From the NCBI RefSeq assembly GCF_035645195.1, contig NZ_DASQNA010000037.1, positions 83,755 through 147,754 of the forward strand: a stretch of 64,000 nucleotides of DNA, read 5' to 3'. A model generated the notes under the pieces. The model saw nothing but the letters and a program-made list of their open reading frames with translations, ran no database searches and was not told where the DNA came from. This document shows positions 18,884 to 27,924 of this stretch, piece after piece. This DNA comes from Paenibacillus sp. (GTDB lineage: Bacteria > Bacillota > Bacilli > Paenibacillales > YIM-B00363). Within the stretch, counting starts at the first letter, position 1; every line of letters starts with the position of its first letter. A program made the translations under genes and the position numbers.

Positions 18884-20590
18884 TTATTGGTCGGCGCTTT
18901 CCGCGTGCAGCACCGAGACGTTCGGGCTTGATTCCGCCGCGAAATTCGCCATAAGCGGCAGCGCCGGCTCGCGCTCGATGCCGAACAGCGCCGAGAACAA
19001 TTCGTCGATATGCTCGAGCGGCACGACGGACAACCCGCCGCCGATATCCTCGAACAGCGTTTGCCAGTTTTCCTTCGGGATGAACACTTTCGTCGCGCCC
19101 GCCTGGAACGCGGCTTCGACCTTCGAGACGACGCCGCCGACCGGCTTCACCTTGCCGTGGATGCTTACCTCGCCCGTCATCGCGACCCGGTTGTCGACCG
19201 GCACGCCGAGGATGGCGGACGCGATCGCCGTCGCCATCGCGACGCCGGCGCTCGGCCCGTCGATCGGCACGCCGCCCGGGAAATTGACATGAAGGTCGTA
19301 GTCGTGCGGCTTCAGCCCGAACCGGCGCAGCACCGTCATAACGTTCTCGACGGAGCCGCGCGCCATGCTTTTGCGTCGCAGCGTCTTCGAACCGCCCCCG
19401 AGCTCCTCTTCGTCGACGACGCCGGTAATGTTGATTTTCCCGGCGCCCGGCCGCTCCGCTTGGTTCGCCGTCACCTCGATCTCGAGCAGCGTGCCCATGT
19501 TCGGACCGTACACGGCGAGGCCGTTCACGAAGCCGACCATCGGCTCCGGCGGAATTTTCTTCTCCGGCCGCGGCGTCATTTGGCTGCAGCGCGCCACCCA
19601 CTCCACGTCGGCGGCGCTCAGCTCGCTGCGGCCTTCCGTCAGCGCGACGCCGGCCGCCAGCTGGACGATGTTGACGGCTTCGCGCCCGTTCGTCGCGTAC
19701 CGCTTGACGACGTCGACCGCTTCCGGATTCGGCTCCATGCCGACCTTGCGGATCGCGTTCTCCGTAATTTCCCCGATTTCCTCCGGCAGCAGCGGGCGGA
19801 AGAAAATTTCCATGCAGCGGGACCGCAGCGCCGGCGGCAGCTCCTGCGGCGTGCGCGTCGTCGCGCCCACGAGGCGGAAATCGGCGGGGAGCCCGTTTTG
19901 GAAAATGTCGTGGATATAGCTCGGGATATGCGTGTCTTCCGGATTATAATAGGCGCTCTCGAGGAACACCTTGCGATCCTCCAACACCTTCAACAGCTTA
20001 TTCAATTGAATCGGGTGAAGCTCCCCGATCTCGTCGATGAACAGCACGCCGCCGTGCGCCTTGCTGACCGCGCCCGGCTTCGGCTGCGGAATGCCGGCGA
20101 CGCCCATCGCGCCCGCCCCTTGATAGATCGGGTCGTGCACCGAGCCGATCAGCGGATCGGCGATGCCGCGCTCGTCGAAGCGCGCCGTCGTCGCGTCGAT
20201 CTCCGTGAACTTAGCGTCCTGCCGGAACGGGGAGTCCGGATTTTTCTTCGCTTCCTCGAGAATGACGCGCGCCGCCGCCGTCTTGCCGACCCCCGGCGGG
20301 CCGTACACGATCACGTGCTGCGGGTTCGGTCCGCACAGCGCCGCCTTCAGCGCCCGCAGCCCTTCCTTCTGCCCGATAATGTCGCTCATCGTCGTCGGAC
20401 GCGTCCGCTCGGCCAGCGGCTTCGTCAGCGTGATGCTGCGCAGCTTCCGCAGCTTCTCCATCTCTTTCTTCGATTCCCGATCGACGGCCACCTTGTTGGT
20501 CTGTTGATTACGCAGCAAATTCCAAAAATATAAACCGATGACCACGGCGAAAAACACCTGTACCAGCATCAAAACGAGGCTTAGCGTCAC
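18884..20590 (-). CDS. lonB: ATP-dependent protease LonB (membrane-tethered, sporulation type)
   Basis: 568-residue LonB. One N-terminal membrane helix (about residues 5-25) is followed directly by an AAA module ([25 protein letters not shown]) and a Lon protease domain with Ser in PIDGPSAG and Lys in GKVKPVGGV. It lacks the LAN domain of LonA. In B. subtilis the homologue is made in the forespore under sigma-F, and this neighbourhood (clpX, lonB, lonA, ysxC) is the same. The 107-base gap to lonA suggests separate control. Confidence 0.95.
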   Translation of the reverse strand: MTLSLVLMLVQVFFAVVIGLYFWNLLRNQQTNKVAVDRESKKEMEKLRKLRSITLTKPLAERTRPTTMSDIIGQKEGLRALKAALCGPNPQHVIVYGPPGVGKTAAARVILEEAKKNPDSPFRQDAKFTEIDATTARFDERGIADPLIGSVHDPIYQGAGAMGVAGIPQPKPGAVSKAHGGVLFIDEIGELHPIQLNKLLKVLEDRKVFLESAYYNPEDTHIPSYIHDIFQNGLPADFRLVGATTRTPQELPPALRSRCMEIFFRPLLPEEIGEITENAIRKVGMEPNPEAVDVVKRYATNGREAVNIVQLAAGVALTEGRSELSAADVEWVARCSQMTPRPEKKIPPEPMVGFVNGLAVYGPNMGTLLEIEVTANQAERPGAGKINITGVVDEEELGGGSKTLRRKSMARGSVENVMTVLRRFGLKPHDYDLHVNFPGGVPIDGPSAGVAMATAIASAILGVPVDNRVAMTGEVSIHGKVKPVGGVVSKVEAAFQAGATKVFIPKENWQTLFEDIGGGLSVVPLEHIDELFSALFGIEREPALPLMANFAAESSPNVSVLHAESADQ

Positions 20591-20676
20591 CGTTCGTCCC
20601 TCCTCATGCTTCTATCGTTACCCTTCAGTATTACCTTCCTCCTGTTCCTTCATCCGGTGAAAGCGGCATGCAAATG

Positions 20677-20709
20677 AAAAGCCCCGAGTCGACATTCGAC
20701 TCGGGGCTT
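20677..20709 (-). terminator. Rho-independent terminator after ispG
   Basis: Minus strand GCCCCGAGTCGA-ATG-TCGACTCGGGGC then TTTT, a perfect 12-bp stem just past the ispG stop. It separates ispG from lonB. Confidence 0.9.
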
Positions 20710-20717
20710 TGCGCCGC

Positions 20718-21830
20718 TTAACTGTGCAAATTGTGATGCTTCCGTCCCGGTATTTCTCCGGTGCGGTTGTAATGCTCGACGATGACGTCGATCTCTTTCT
20801 TCAGCTCCGTCACCAGCTCTTGCTCCGGCACTTTGCGGATCATTTCGCCGTAGCGGAACAGCATGCCTTCGCCTCTCGCGCCGGCGATGCCGATGTCCGC
20901 CTCCCGCGCTTCGCCCGGGCCGTTCACGGCGCAGCCGAGCACGGACACCTTGATCGGAACCTTCACCTTCTCCAGATACGCCTCCACCTCGTTCGCGACC
21001 GCGAACAGGTCGATATCGAGGCGCCCGCACGTCGGGCAGGAAACGAGCGTCGCGGCGTTCGTGATGAGCCCGAACGTCTTCAGCAGCTCGCGAGCGACCT
21101 TCACCTCTTCGACCGGATCGGCGCTGAGCGAAATGCGGACCGTCGAACCGATGCCCATATTGAGCAGCACGCCGAGACCTGCCGCGCTCTTCACCGTGCC
21201 GGAGAACAGCGTGCCGGCTTCGGTGATGCCGAGGTGCAGCGGATACGGAATGACCTGCGCCGCCTTCGTGTACGCCGCGATCGCCATCGGCACGTCGGAC
21301 GCCTTCAGCGACACGATGATGTCGTGGAAATCGAGCTCTTCCAAGATGCCGATATGGAACAGCGCGCTCTCGACCATCGCGTCGGGCGTCGGGTAGCCGT
21401 ATTTCTCGAGCAGATGCTTCTCGAGCGAGCCGGCGTTCACGCCGATGCGGATCGGAATGCCGCGATCCTTGCAGGCTTGAACGACCGCCTCGACGTTCTT
21501 GCGCTTGCCGATGTTGCCCGGATTGATGCGCACCTTGTCGATCCCGTTCTCGATCGCCTTCAGCGCGAGCCGGTAATCGAAATGGATATCCGCGACGAGC
21601 GGGATCGAGATGCGCTTTTTGATTTCTTTGATCGCCTCGGCCGCTTCCTCGTTGTTCACCGTCACCCGCACGAGCTGGCAGCCGGCTTCCTCGAGCCGGT
21701 GAATTTCGGCGACGGTCGCTTCGACGTTGGCCGTTTTCGTCGTGCACATGCTTTGAATCGTCACTTCGTTGCTGCCGCCGATCGTGAGATTGCCGACTTT
21801 GACGGGACGAGTATCTTTGCGATGGTACAT
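20718..21830 (-). CDS. ispG: 4-hydroxy-3-methylbut-2-en-1-yl diphosphate synthase IspG (GcpE)
   Basis: 370-residue enzyme of the MEP isoprenoid pathway that reductively converts MEcPP to HMBPP using a [4Fe-4S] cluster. The N-terminal TIM barrel begins [12 protein letters not shown]; cluster ligands lie in [12 protein letters not shown] and [12 protein letters not shown] with the downstream Glu. Length equals bacterial IspG. It sits between clpX and lonB, a place where B. subtilis has no ispG, and ends at a strong terminator. Confidence 0.96.
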   Translation of the reverse strand: MYHRKDTRPVKVGNLTIGGSNEVTIQSMCTTKTANVEATVAEIHRLEEAGCQLVRVTVNNEEAAEAIKEIKKRISIPLVADIHFDYRLALKAIENGIDKVRINPGNIGKRKNVEAVVQACKDRGIPIRIGVNAGSLEKHLLEKYGYPTPDAMVESALFHIGILEELDFHDIIVSLKASDVPMAIAAYTKAAQVIPYPLHLGITEAGTLFSGTVKSAAGLGVLLNMGIGSTVRISLSADPVEEVKVARELLKTFGLITNAATLVSCPTCGRLDIDLFAVANEVEAYLEKVKVPIKVSVLGCAVNGPGEAREADIGIAGARGEGMLFRYGEMIRKVPEQELVTELKKEIDVIVEHYNRTGEIPGRKHHNLHS

Positions 21831-21916
21831 TCGGTTCCCCTCCCAAGGAAATAACGAAACGAAGCACCCGTCTGGGGAGACGGATGCTGCGCGGATTAAC
21901 GTTCCGAAACCGCGGG

Positions 21917-23179
21917 TTACGCGCTTTCTTCCTTCTTGTTTTTCTTATCGGTCTTCGCGAGCGTGAGCGTCGGCACGATTTTGTTCGCGACGACGTCCTT
22001 CGTGATGAGGCAGTGGTTAATATCGGTCCGCGACGGCACGTCGTACATCACGTCGAGCATGATGCTCTCGATGATGGCGCGCAGGCCCCGGGCGCCGGTA
22101 TTCCGCTTGATCGCTTCCGCCGCGATCGCGGTAAGCGCCTCCTGCTCGAACTCGAGGTGGACGTTATCCATCTCAAGCAGCTTCTGATACTGCTTCACGA
22201 GCGCGTTCTTCGGCTCGGAGAGGATGCGCACGAGCGCCGCCTCGTCGAGCGGTTCGAGCGACGTGATGACCGGCAGACGGCCGACGAATTCCGGAATGAG
22301 GCCGTATTTCAGCAAGTCTTCCGGCAGCACCATCGACAAATATTCGCCCGCTTTGAGATCCGCCTTCTGGCCGTCGGCGCCGAAGCCGATGACCTTCTTG
22401 CCGATCCGGCGCTTGATAATCTGCTCGAGGCCGTCGAACGCGCCGCCGCAGATGAACAAGATGTTCGTCGTATCGATTTGGATGAACTCTTGGTGCGGGT
22501 GCTTCCGGCCGCCCTGCGGCGGAACGGACGCAACCGTGCCTTCCAAAATTTTCAGCAGCGCCTGCTGAACGCCTTCGCCCGATACGTCGCGCGTGATCGA
22601 TGGGTTCTCCGACTTGCGCGCCACTTTGTCGATTTCGTCGATATAAATGATGCCGCGCTCCGCCTTCTCGACGTCGTAATCCGCCGCTTGGATGAGCTTC
22701 AGCAGAATGTTCTCCACGTCTTCGCCGACGTAGCCCGCTTCCGTGAGCGACGTCGCGTCCGCGATCGCGAACGGCACGTTCAAAATTTTCGCGAGCGTCT
22801 GCGCGAGGAGCGTTTTGCCGCTGCCCGTCGGGCCGACGAGCATGATGTTGCTCTTCGTCAACTCGACGTCTTCGTTTTTGCCTGTCGTGTTGATCCGCTT
22901 ATAGTGGTTGTAAACGGCGACCGCGAGCGATTTTTTCGCTTGGTCTTGGCCGATGACGTACTGGTCCAAAATTTCGCGAATTTGATGCGGCTTCGGCACT
23001 TCCTTCAGATCGAGCTCTTCCTCGTGACCGAGTTCCTCCTCGACGATCTCCGTGCACAGCTCGATGCATTCATCGCAAATATATACGCCAGGACCGGCGA
23101 CGAGTTTGCGCACCTGATCCTGCATTTTTCCGCAGAACGAACATTTCAGCTGGCCCTTCTCTTCGTTGAACTTAAACAT
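21917..23179 (-). CDS. clpX: ATP-dependent Clp protease ATP-binding subunit ClpX
   Basis: 420-residue AAA+ unfoldase that feeds substrates to ClpP. An N-terminal zinc-binding domain has four cysteines (CSFC and CDEC), then Walker A GPTGSGKT, Walker [10 protein letters not shown] and sensor elements. The ClpP-docking IGF loop is seen in [10 protein letters not shown]. Length and motifs are standard. It lies 12 bases after clpP, so both are probably cotranscribed. Confidence 0.97.
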   Translation of the reverse strand: MFKFNEEKGQLKCSFCGKMQDQVRKLVAGPGVYICDECIELCTEIVEEELGHEEELDLKEVPKPHQIREILDQYVIGQDQAKKSLAVAVYNHYKRINTTGKNEDVELTKSNIMLVGPTGSGKTLLAQTLAKILNVPFAIADATSLTEAGYVGEDVENILLKLIQAADYDVEKAERGIIYIDEIDKVARKSENPSITRDVSGEGVQQALLKILEGTVASVPPQGGRKHPHQEFIQIDTTNILFICGGAFDGLEQIIKRRIGKKVIGFGADGQKADLKAGEYLSMVLPEDLLKYGLIPEFVGRLPVITSLEPLDEAALVRILSEPKNALVKQYQKLLEMDNVHLEFEQEALTAIAAEAIKRNTGARGLRAIIESIMLDVMYDVPSRTDINHCLITKDVVANKIVPTLTLAKTDKKNKKEESA

Positions 23180-23191
23180 AACCTTCCCTCC

Positions 23192-23782
23192 TTATTTCAG
23201 ATCGCCCGGCGTGATCACCTTGTCGATGAGCCCGTAAGCGAGTGCTTCTTCCGCGCTCATGAAGAAATCCCGATCCGTGTCGCGCTCGATTTTCTCGTAC
23301 GGCTGGCCCGTATGCGTCACGTAAATTTGGTTCAGCTTCTGCTTCGTCTTGATGATCCAGTCCGCATGGATTTTGATGTCCGTCGCCTGGCCTCTGACGC
23401 CGCCGAGCGGCTGATGGATCATGACCTCGCTGTTCGGCAGCGCGTACCGCTTGCCTTTCGCGCCGGCCGTGAGCAGGATGGAGCCCATGCTCGCCGCCAT
23501 GCCGACGCAAATCGTCGACACGTCGGGCTTAATATATTGCATCGTATCGTAGATGCCCATCCCGGCCGTGACCGAACCGCCGGGAGAATTTATATAGAGG
23601 TGAATGTCCTTCTCCGGGTCTTCCGCCGCAAGGAAAAGCAATTGCGCGATGACGAGATTGGCCACATCGTCATCGATGCCGCTTCCGAGGAAGATAATGC
23701 GGTCTTTCAACAATCGCGAGTAAATATCGTACGAACGCTCGCCGCGGTTTGTTTGTTCCACCACAATCGGGACTAGATTCAT
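23192..23782 (-). CDS. clpP: ATP-dependent Clp protease proteolytic subunit ClpP
   Basis: 196-residue serine peptidase forming the tetradecameric proteolytic chamber. Catalytic triad motifs are present: Ser in GMAASMGS, His in [10 protein letters not shown] and Asp in [10 protein letters not shown]. The start [20 protein letters not shown] is typical. It precedes clpX by 12 bases and follows a good sigma-A promoter. No CtsR heptad repeat was seen upstream. Confidence 0.97.
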   Translation of the reverse strand: MNLVPIVVEQTNRGERSYDIYSRLLKDRIIFLGSGIDDDVANLVIAQLLFLAAEDPEKDIHLYINSPGGSVTAGMGIYDTMQYIKPDVSTICVGMAASMGSILLTAGAKGKRYALPNSEVMIHQPLGGVRGQATDIKIHADWIIKTKQKLNQIYVTHTGQPYEKIERDTDRDFFMSAEEALAYGLIDKVITPGDLK

Positions 23783-23822
23783 GCGCTACCAACCTCGTTT
23801 CATAGCAGATAGGGTTATCATT

Positions 23823-23851
23823 ATTTTAACACTTTCCGGTGGCGGTGTCAT
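23823..23851 (-). promoter_or_regulatory. Sigma-A promoter of clpP-clpX
   Basis: Minus strand ATGACA (23846-23851), 17-base spacer, TAAAAT (23823-23828), about 40 bases before the clpP ATG. Both hexamers match 5 of 6. Confidence 0.65.
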
Positions 23852-23879
23852 TTTTGGGACTCTTTCCCGGCCGAGGGGT

Positions 23880-23917
23880 AAAAAAGGGCACGCCTCAGAA
23901 AATTTGAACGTGCCCTC
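23880..23917 (-). terminator. Rho-independent terminator after tig
   Basis: Minus strand GGGCACG (pairing 23909-23915 with 23886-23892), a 16-base loop, CGTGCCC and a run of Ts, about 30 bases past the tig stop. Confidence 0.85.
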
Positions 23918-23947
23918 TTTGGAATATGCTCCTCGATTGTCCGGGAA

Positions 23948-25237
23948 TTACTTCACCTTGCTGTGTTCCACCAGGAAGTCTACCGCCCGTTTCATGGACA
24001 GCTCGCTCTGGATGTCTTCTAGTCGTCCGTTCGCCGTCAGGATGCTGCGGATTTCTTCGACCGGACGCTGGTACGTGTCCGCCATCGTTTGGAGTTCCTT
24101 CTCCAGATCTTCGTCCGACGCTTCGAGCCCTTCGGCCTTCGCGATCGCCTCGAGCACGAGGTTGTTGCGCACGCGCTTCTCGGCGTCCGGCTGCATTTGC
24201 TCTTTCAGCGCGGATTCGCTCTGGTTCGTGAATTGGAAATACATTTGAAGCGTCATGCCTTGCGCCCGGAGACGGGATTCGAACTCTTTTACCATATTAT
24301 TCAGTTCCGTCTCGACCATGACTGCCGGAACGTCTACCGTGGCGTTCGCGGACGCTTGATCGATGACGGATTGCTCTTGATGGATGCGGAATTCGCGCTC
24401 TTTGCGCGCTTTCAGCTTGCTTTCAAGATCTTTCTTGAACTCTTCGAGCGTTTCGAATTCGGAAACGTCCTTCGCGAATTCGTCGTCGAGCTCAGGCAAG
24501 TTTTTGCGCTTCAGCTCTTGGAGTTTCACCTTGAACGTCGCCGCTTTGCCTTTCAGGTTTTCGGCATGGTAGTCCTCGGGGAACGTCACTTCGACGTCCT
24601 TCTCCTCGCCCTTCTTCATGCCTACGACGCCTTCTTCGAAGCCCGGGATGAAGCTGTTCGAGCCGAGCTCGAGCGAATGCTTCTCGCCTTTGCCGCCTTC
24701 GAACGCCTCGCCGTCGACGAAGCCTTCGAAATCGATGACCGCGATGTCGCCCATTTGCGCTTCGCCGTCTTCGACCGGCACGATTTCCGCGTGGCGCTGC
24801 TGCAGACGCTTCAGCTCCTCGCCGATCTCTTCGTCCGTCACTTCCGTGCTCTTGCCTTCGACTTCAAGGCCTTTGTATTCGCCGAGCGTCACTTCCGGCT
24901 TCACTTGCACCTTCGCCGTCAGCTTCATCGGCTGGTTCTTCGCGAAGCTCTCGATGTCCACTTCCGGACGATCGATCGGTTCGATGCCCGTTTCTTGGAG
25001 TGCGTATGTATACGCTTCCGGCAAGAGAATATCAATCGCTTCTTGATACAGGCTTTCGACGCCGAACTTCGCTTCGAAAATTTGGCGCGGCACTTTGCCC
25101 TTGCGGAAGCCTGGAACATTGACCTTGCTCGATACTTTCTTGAACGCTTTATCCAGGGCTTCGTTCACGTGCTCCGCTTCGACCTCGATCGTAAGCACCC
25201 CAACGTTGCTCTCTAGCTTTTCCCAACTCGCCTTCAT
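23948..25237 (-). CDS. tig: Trigger factor, ribosome-associated chaperone and prolyl isomerase
   Basis: 429-residue chaperone that binds nascent chains at the ribosome exit. The ribosome-binding domain carries the signature VPGFRKGKVPRQIFE (GFRxGxxP). A central FKBP-type PPIase domain follows (GDIAVIDFEGFVDGEAFEGG), then the C-terminal helical cradle. The ATG at 25237 is chosen because GGAGG lies 9 bases upstream; the ATG at 25246 abuts that box. It lies upstream of clpP-clpX as in many bacteria. Confidence 0.96.
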   Translation of the reverse strand: MKASWEKLESNVGVLTIEVEAEHVNEALDKAFKKVSSKVNVPGFRKGKVPRQIFEAKFGVESLYQEAIDILLPEAYTYALQETGIEPIDRPEVDIESFAKNQPMKLTAKVQVKPEVTLGEYKGLEVEGKSTEVTDEEIGEELKRLQQRHAEIVPVEDGEAQMGDIAVIDFEGFVDGEAFEGGKGEKHSLELGSNSFIPGFEEGVVGMKKGEEKDVEVTFPEDYHAENLKGKAATFKVKLQELKRKNLPELDDEFAKDVSEFETLEEFKKDLESKLKARKEREFRIHQEQSVIDQASANATVDVPAVMVETELNNMVKEFESRLRAQGMTLQMYFQFTNQSESALKEQMQPDAEKRVRNNLVLEAIAKAEGLEASDEDLEKELQTMADTYQRPVEEIRSILTANGRLEDIQSELSMKRAVDFLVEHSKVK

Positions 25238-25305
25238 ATTATGCATCCTCCAAACTTTCGGTCCGAAAATATAACCATGCCATTATAACACATAACCTGT
25301 CCATT

Positions 25306-26214
25306 TCAAACGTGGACGCCCGAGATGTCGCGAAAGAACTTCGCGATGGCCTCGTACGCTTTCTCCCAATCGGGAAGCAGCGGTTCCGTGATGCCGTATC
25401 GGTCCTGCAGCTCCTCGGCGGGCGCGTCGCCGTACATCGCCCGGGTGACCGCCGCGTGGAGCGCGGACGCCCACACGTCTTGGCCGGCTTCGTCGGCGCG
25501 CAGCAGCTCGCGGTAGAGCGCCGTGCCGTACCAATACGGCAAGAACTCCTCCCACGTGCGCTTCGCGAACTCCGCGACCGTCGGGTCCTCGTCCTCCGCC
25601 GCCGCCCGCACGCGTTCGGCGATTTGCGGCAGCGGCTCCGGGAACCGGTCCGCCGACGGCGGCGTCCGCTCCACGTCGACCGTGACGATTTCGCCGAGCT
25701 TGCCGAACGTCGCCTCGCCCTCGACGCCGAGCTTCGCCAGCGTCTGCAGCAGCTTGAACCCGACGAACGGGTGCAGCTGCGGGTCCGCCAGCTTTTGCTT
25801 CAGCGCCTCCGCGACGCCGTCGTCCGTCACGTACGCGAGCTGCTCGAGAGCGAGCAGCTGAGAGTCGACCGATGCGCGATTCAGCGACTCGAGCAACCGT
25901 TTCGTATATAGTTTATCCTTCGACGACCTCGCGGAAACATGAGCGCGAAGCAGCTCTTCTTCCCCGGCGGGACCTTCGTCCTCGCCCTCGTCCGCGCCGC
26001 GGGCGGCGTCTGGGAACTCGGTCCGCAGCCACTGGAGCAGCGTGCTCCATTCCGCGTTGGCTCGGCCGTCGTCGGGCCGGCAGTCGACCAGAAATTCGAG
26101 CATGCGGATCGCTTCGCCGTATGCTTCCTTTTCCAGCAGTTTCGTCAATTCGAACTGATAATAATCAATGGTTTTCGGGAAAAGAATCAATTCCCCCCGC
26201 GTCCTGCCGCTCAT
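25306..26214 (-). CDS. YsoA-like helical-repeat protein
   Basis: 302-residue soluble, strongly helical and acidic protein, beginning MSGRTRGELILFPKTIDYYQ. The segments QFELTKLLEKEAYGEAIRML and SQLLALEQLAYV look like TPR/HEAT-type helix pairs. It lies just upstream of tig, where B. subtilis has the TPR protein gene ysoA, so orthology is likely from position and character. The frame is open further upstream across the tRNA antisense, but the ATG at 26214 has a GGGGG site and a sensible N-terminus. Confidence 0.75.
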   Translation of the reverse strand: MSGRTRGELILFPKTIDYYQFELTKLLEKEAYGEAIRMLEFLVDCRPDDGRANAEWSTLLQWLRTEFPDAARGADEGEDEGPAGEEELLRAHVSARSSKDKLYTKRLLESLNRASVDSQLLALEQLAYVTDDGVAEALKQKLADPQLHPFVGFKLLQTLAKLGVEGEATFGKLGEIVTVDVERTPPSADRFPEPLPQIAERVRAAAEDEDPTVAEFAKRTWEEFLPYWYGTALYRELLRADEAGQDVWASALHAAVTRAMYGDAPAEELQDRYGITEPLLPDWEKAYEAIAKFFRDISGVHV

Positions 26215-26319
26215 CGAAACCCCCGATTGAAAAAGGTTCTTCCCATTGTAGCAGTTTTTATCGGGAATGCAAACAGCGCTGCCATCGCCGCCAACGGCAT
26301 TGCAGGGCGAACTTACCGG

Positions 26320-26349
26320 TTGCGCGATATCCAAAAACCGTGTTATAAT
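26320..26349 (+). promoter_or_regulatory. tRNA-Arg promoter
   Basis: TTGCGC (26320-26325), 18-base spacer, perfect TATAAT (26344-26349), 11 bases before the first base of the tRNA. Confidence 0.65.
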
Positions 26350-26360
26350 TCGATTCTGAT

Positions 26361-26437
26361 GTCCCAGTAGCTCAGTCGGATAGAGCATACGCCTTCTAAG
26401 CGTACGGTCGGGGGTTCGAATCCCTCCTGGGACGCCA
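26361..26437 (+). tRNA. tRNA-Arg, anticodon TCT
   Basis: 77 bases including encoded CCA. The acceptor stem GTCCCAG (26361-26367) pairs with CTGGGAC (26427-26433), with discriminator G. The D arm has AGCTCAGTCGGATAGAGC, the anticodon stem TACGC/GCGTA encloses CTTCTAA with anticodon TCT (reads AGA), and the T arm contains GGTTCGAATCC. No introns or mismatches of note. It is a single tRNA between its own promoter and terminator. Confidence 0.96.
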
Positions 26438-26466
26438 TTTTTATACATAATATGTATCGCACTCCC

Positions 26467-26506
26467 AGCCTTCGGACGCCATATCGGCGAAACCGGAGGC
26501 TTTTTT
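26467..26506 (+). terminator. Terminator after tRNA-Arg
   Basis: GCCTTCGG (26468-26475) pairs with CCGGAGGC (26493-26500) through one G-T, followed by six Ts. Confidence 0.75.
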
Positions 26507-26636
26507 GATGCGCCCCTTGGTGCGTCGGTTATTCGTTTCCGGCGTTTCCTTTGTTTTAACCGGATACGTTCGGGCGTTCGAACTCAAGCTAAGGAAGTCG
26601 TCATCCCCTACAACCACACTTCGAGGAGTGGATCGC

Positions 26637-27362
26637 ATGTCCAAGGCAACGTCCAAACAAGCGGGTTCGAGCTCCGCGCAGAGCGGCTCCGGCATCCAGA
26701 AAGCCGCGCAGAACGCTGGCAAGGAAGTGGCCGCCGCCGTCGTCGACGCTTCCATGAAGGTGGAGAGCGCGATGGCGCAGCAAGTGAAAAAAGGCGCCCA
26801 AGCGGTACAGCAGATGGCGGATCAAGCGTCGCAGCAAGCGCAGCAGCAGCTGCAGCAGTCGATGTCGAAATCGTCGCAGAGCAGCCAATCGGCTCAAAGC
26901 TCGCAAGCTTCGCAGCCGTCCCAAATGTCTTCGCAGATGTCGCAGCCTGCGCAGCCATCGACGACGACCCAGCCGATGCAGGACGGCGCGTCCCAGCCGA
27001 TGACGCCGGATCAAACGCAGACGATGGTCGAGCAGATCACGCAGCAGGCGCAGCAAGTCGTCATGGAAGCCCAACAGCTTGCGCAGCAGGCGATTCAGCA
27101 TGCGCAAAGCGCCGTGCAAAAAGCGACGCAAGCGCAGCAAATTCAGACGGAAGCGCAAAAAATCCAGGGCTTGAGCGCCCAGCAGCTGCAGGAAGCGAAG
27201 CTTCAACAGGAAATGCTGGCGCAGCAGCTGCAAGCCGTGCAGCAAAAGGCGAGCCAAGCGCAGCAGCTCGCGCAGAAGGCTAGCCAAGCGCAGCAGCTCA
27301 GCGTTTCGCAGCTGCAAGCGGCGCAGCAAGAGCTCCAGCAAGTCGAGCAAACGCTGCACTAA
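26637..27362 (+). CDS. Gln/Ala/Ser-rich coiled-coil protein, function unknown
   Basis: 241 residues, strikingly rich in Gln, Ala and Ser. Residues about 15-75 and 130-241 are heptad-like, with repeats of QQA, QQL, SQAQQL and KASQAQQL. The middle (about 80-130) is Ser/Gln/Pro-rich and probably disordered. No signal peptide, membrane helix or cysteine. The ATG at 26637 has a GAGGAG box; the frame is open upstream but without a ribosome site. A terminator follows. Possible roles include a structural or spore-associated filament, but nothing in the sequence fixes this. Confidence 0.8.
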   Translation: MSKATSKQAGSSSAQSGSGIQKAAQNAGKEVAAAVVDASMKVESAMAQQVKKGAQAVQQMADQASQQAQQQLQQSMSKSSQSSQSAQSSQASQPSQMSSQMSQPAQPSTTTQPMQDGASQPMTPDQTQTMVEQITQQAQQVVMEAQQLAQQAIQHAQSAVQKATQAQQIQTEAQKIQGLSAQQLQEAKLQQEMLAQQLQAVQQKASQAQQLAQKASQAQQLSVSQLQAAQQELQQVEQTLH

Positions 27363-27378
27363 TCAGGCGTTACCGATC

Positions 27379-27403
27379 GGGCGTCCCGGATGGGGCGCCT
27401 TTT
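27379..27403 (+). terminator. Terminator after the Gln-rich gene
   Basis: GGCGTCCC (27380-27387), loop GGAT, GGGGCGCC (27392-27399), then TTTT. Confidence 0.75.
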
Positions 27404-27494
27404 CGCGTTGCCGTTAAGGCGCGCCGCGGCGAAACGGCGCGAAAACGGGGCAACCTAGGACGAGAACCACTTTCGAGATGCGGAGGGATGAAAT

Positions 27495-27923
27495 ATGGCG
27501 CTATGGCTTATTTACGCGCTGTTGTCCGCCTTGACGGCGGCGCTTGTGGCGGTGCTGGGGAAAATCGGGCTGGAGGACGTCGATTCGACTGCGGCGACGG
27601 CCGTCCGCGCGGCGATCATGGCGATTTTCCTGATCGGCTTCGCGGCGTTCCAAGGGAAGCTGTCGCTCGCCGTCGGCATCGTCGGCCAGCGCCGGGCGCT
27701 GGCGTTCATCGCCTTGAGCGGAGCCGCGGGCGCGGCGTCGTGGCTGTTTTATTTTCTGGCGCTGAAATACGGCAGCGTGTCGCAGGTCGCCCCGATCGAC
27801 AAATTGAGCGTCGTCGCCGCCGTCGTGCTCGCCGCCGCGTTCTTGGGCGAAAAAATATCGTGGACGACCGGCGCCGGCGTCGCGCTGATCGCGGCCGGCG
27901 CCGTCCTTGTCGCCCTCAAATGA
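27495..27923 (+). CDS. Half-size EamA/DMT family transporter
   Basis: 142-residue membrane protein with five hydrophobic helices forming one EamA unit (COG2510-like), half of the usual ten-helix drug/metabolite transporter. It starts MALWLIYALLSALTAALVAV; the loop LKYGSVSQVAPIDKLSVV is the typical conserved segment. Such proteins are thought to work as dimers. The substrate is unknown. Ribosome site GGAGGG lies before the ATG. It ends one base from the convergent protease gene. Confidence 0.88.
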   Translation: MALWLIYALLSALTAALVAVLGKIGLEDVDSTAATAVRAAIMAIFLIGFAAFQGKLSLAVGIVGQRRALAFIALSGAAGAASWLFYFLALKYGSVSQVAPIDKLSVVAAVVLAAAFLGEKISWTTGAGVALIAAGAVLVALK

Positions 27924-27924
27924 A

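Noticed and set aside
23783..23880. Possible CtsR operator upstream of clpP.
   Set aside because: No pair of GTCAAA heptads was found; only the sigma-A promoter is supported.
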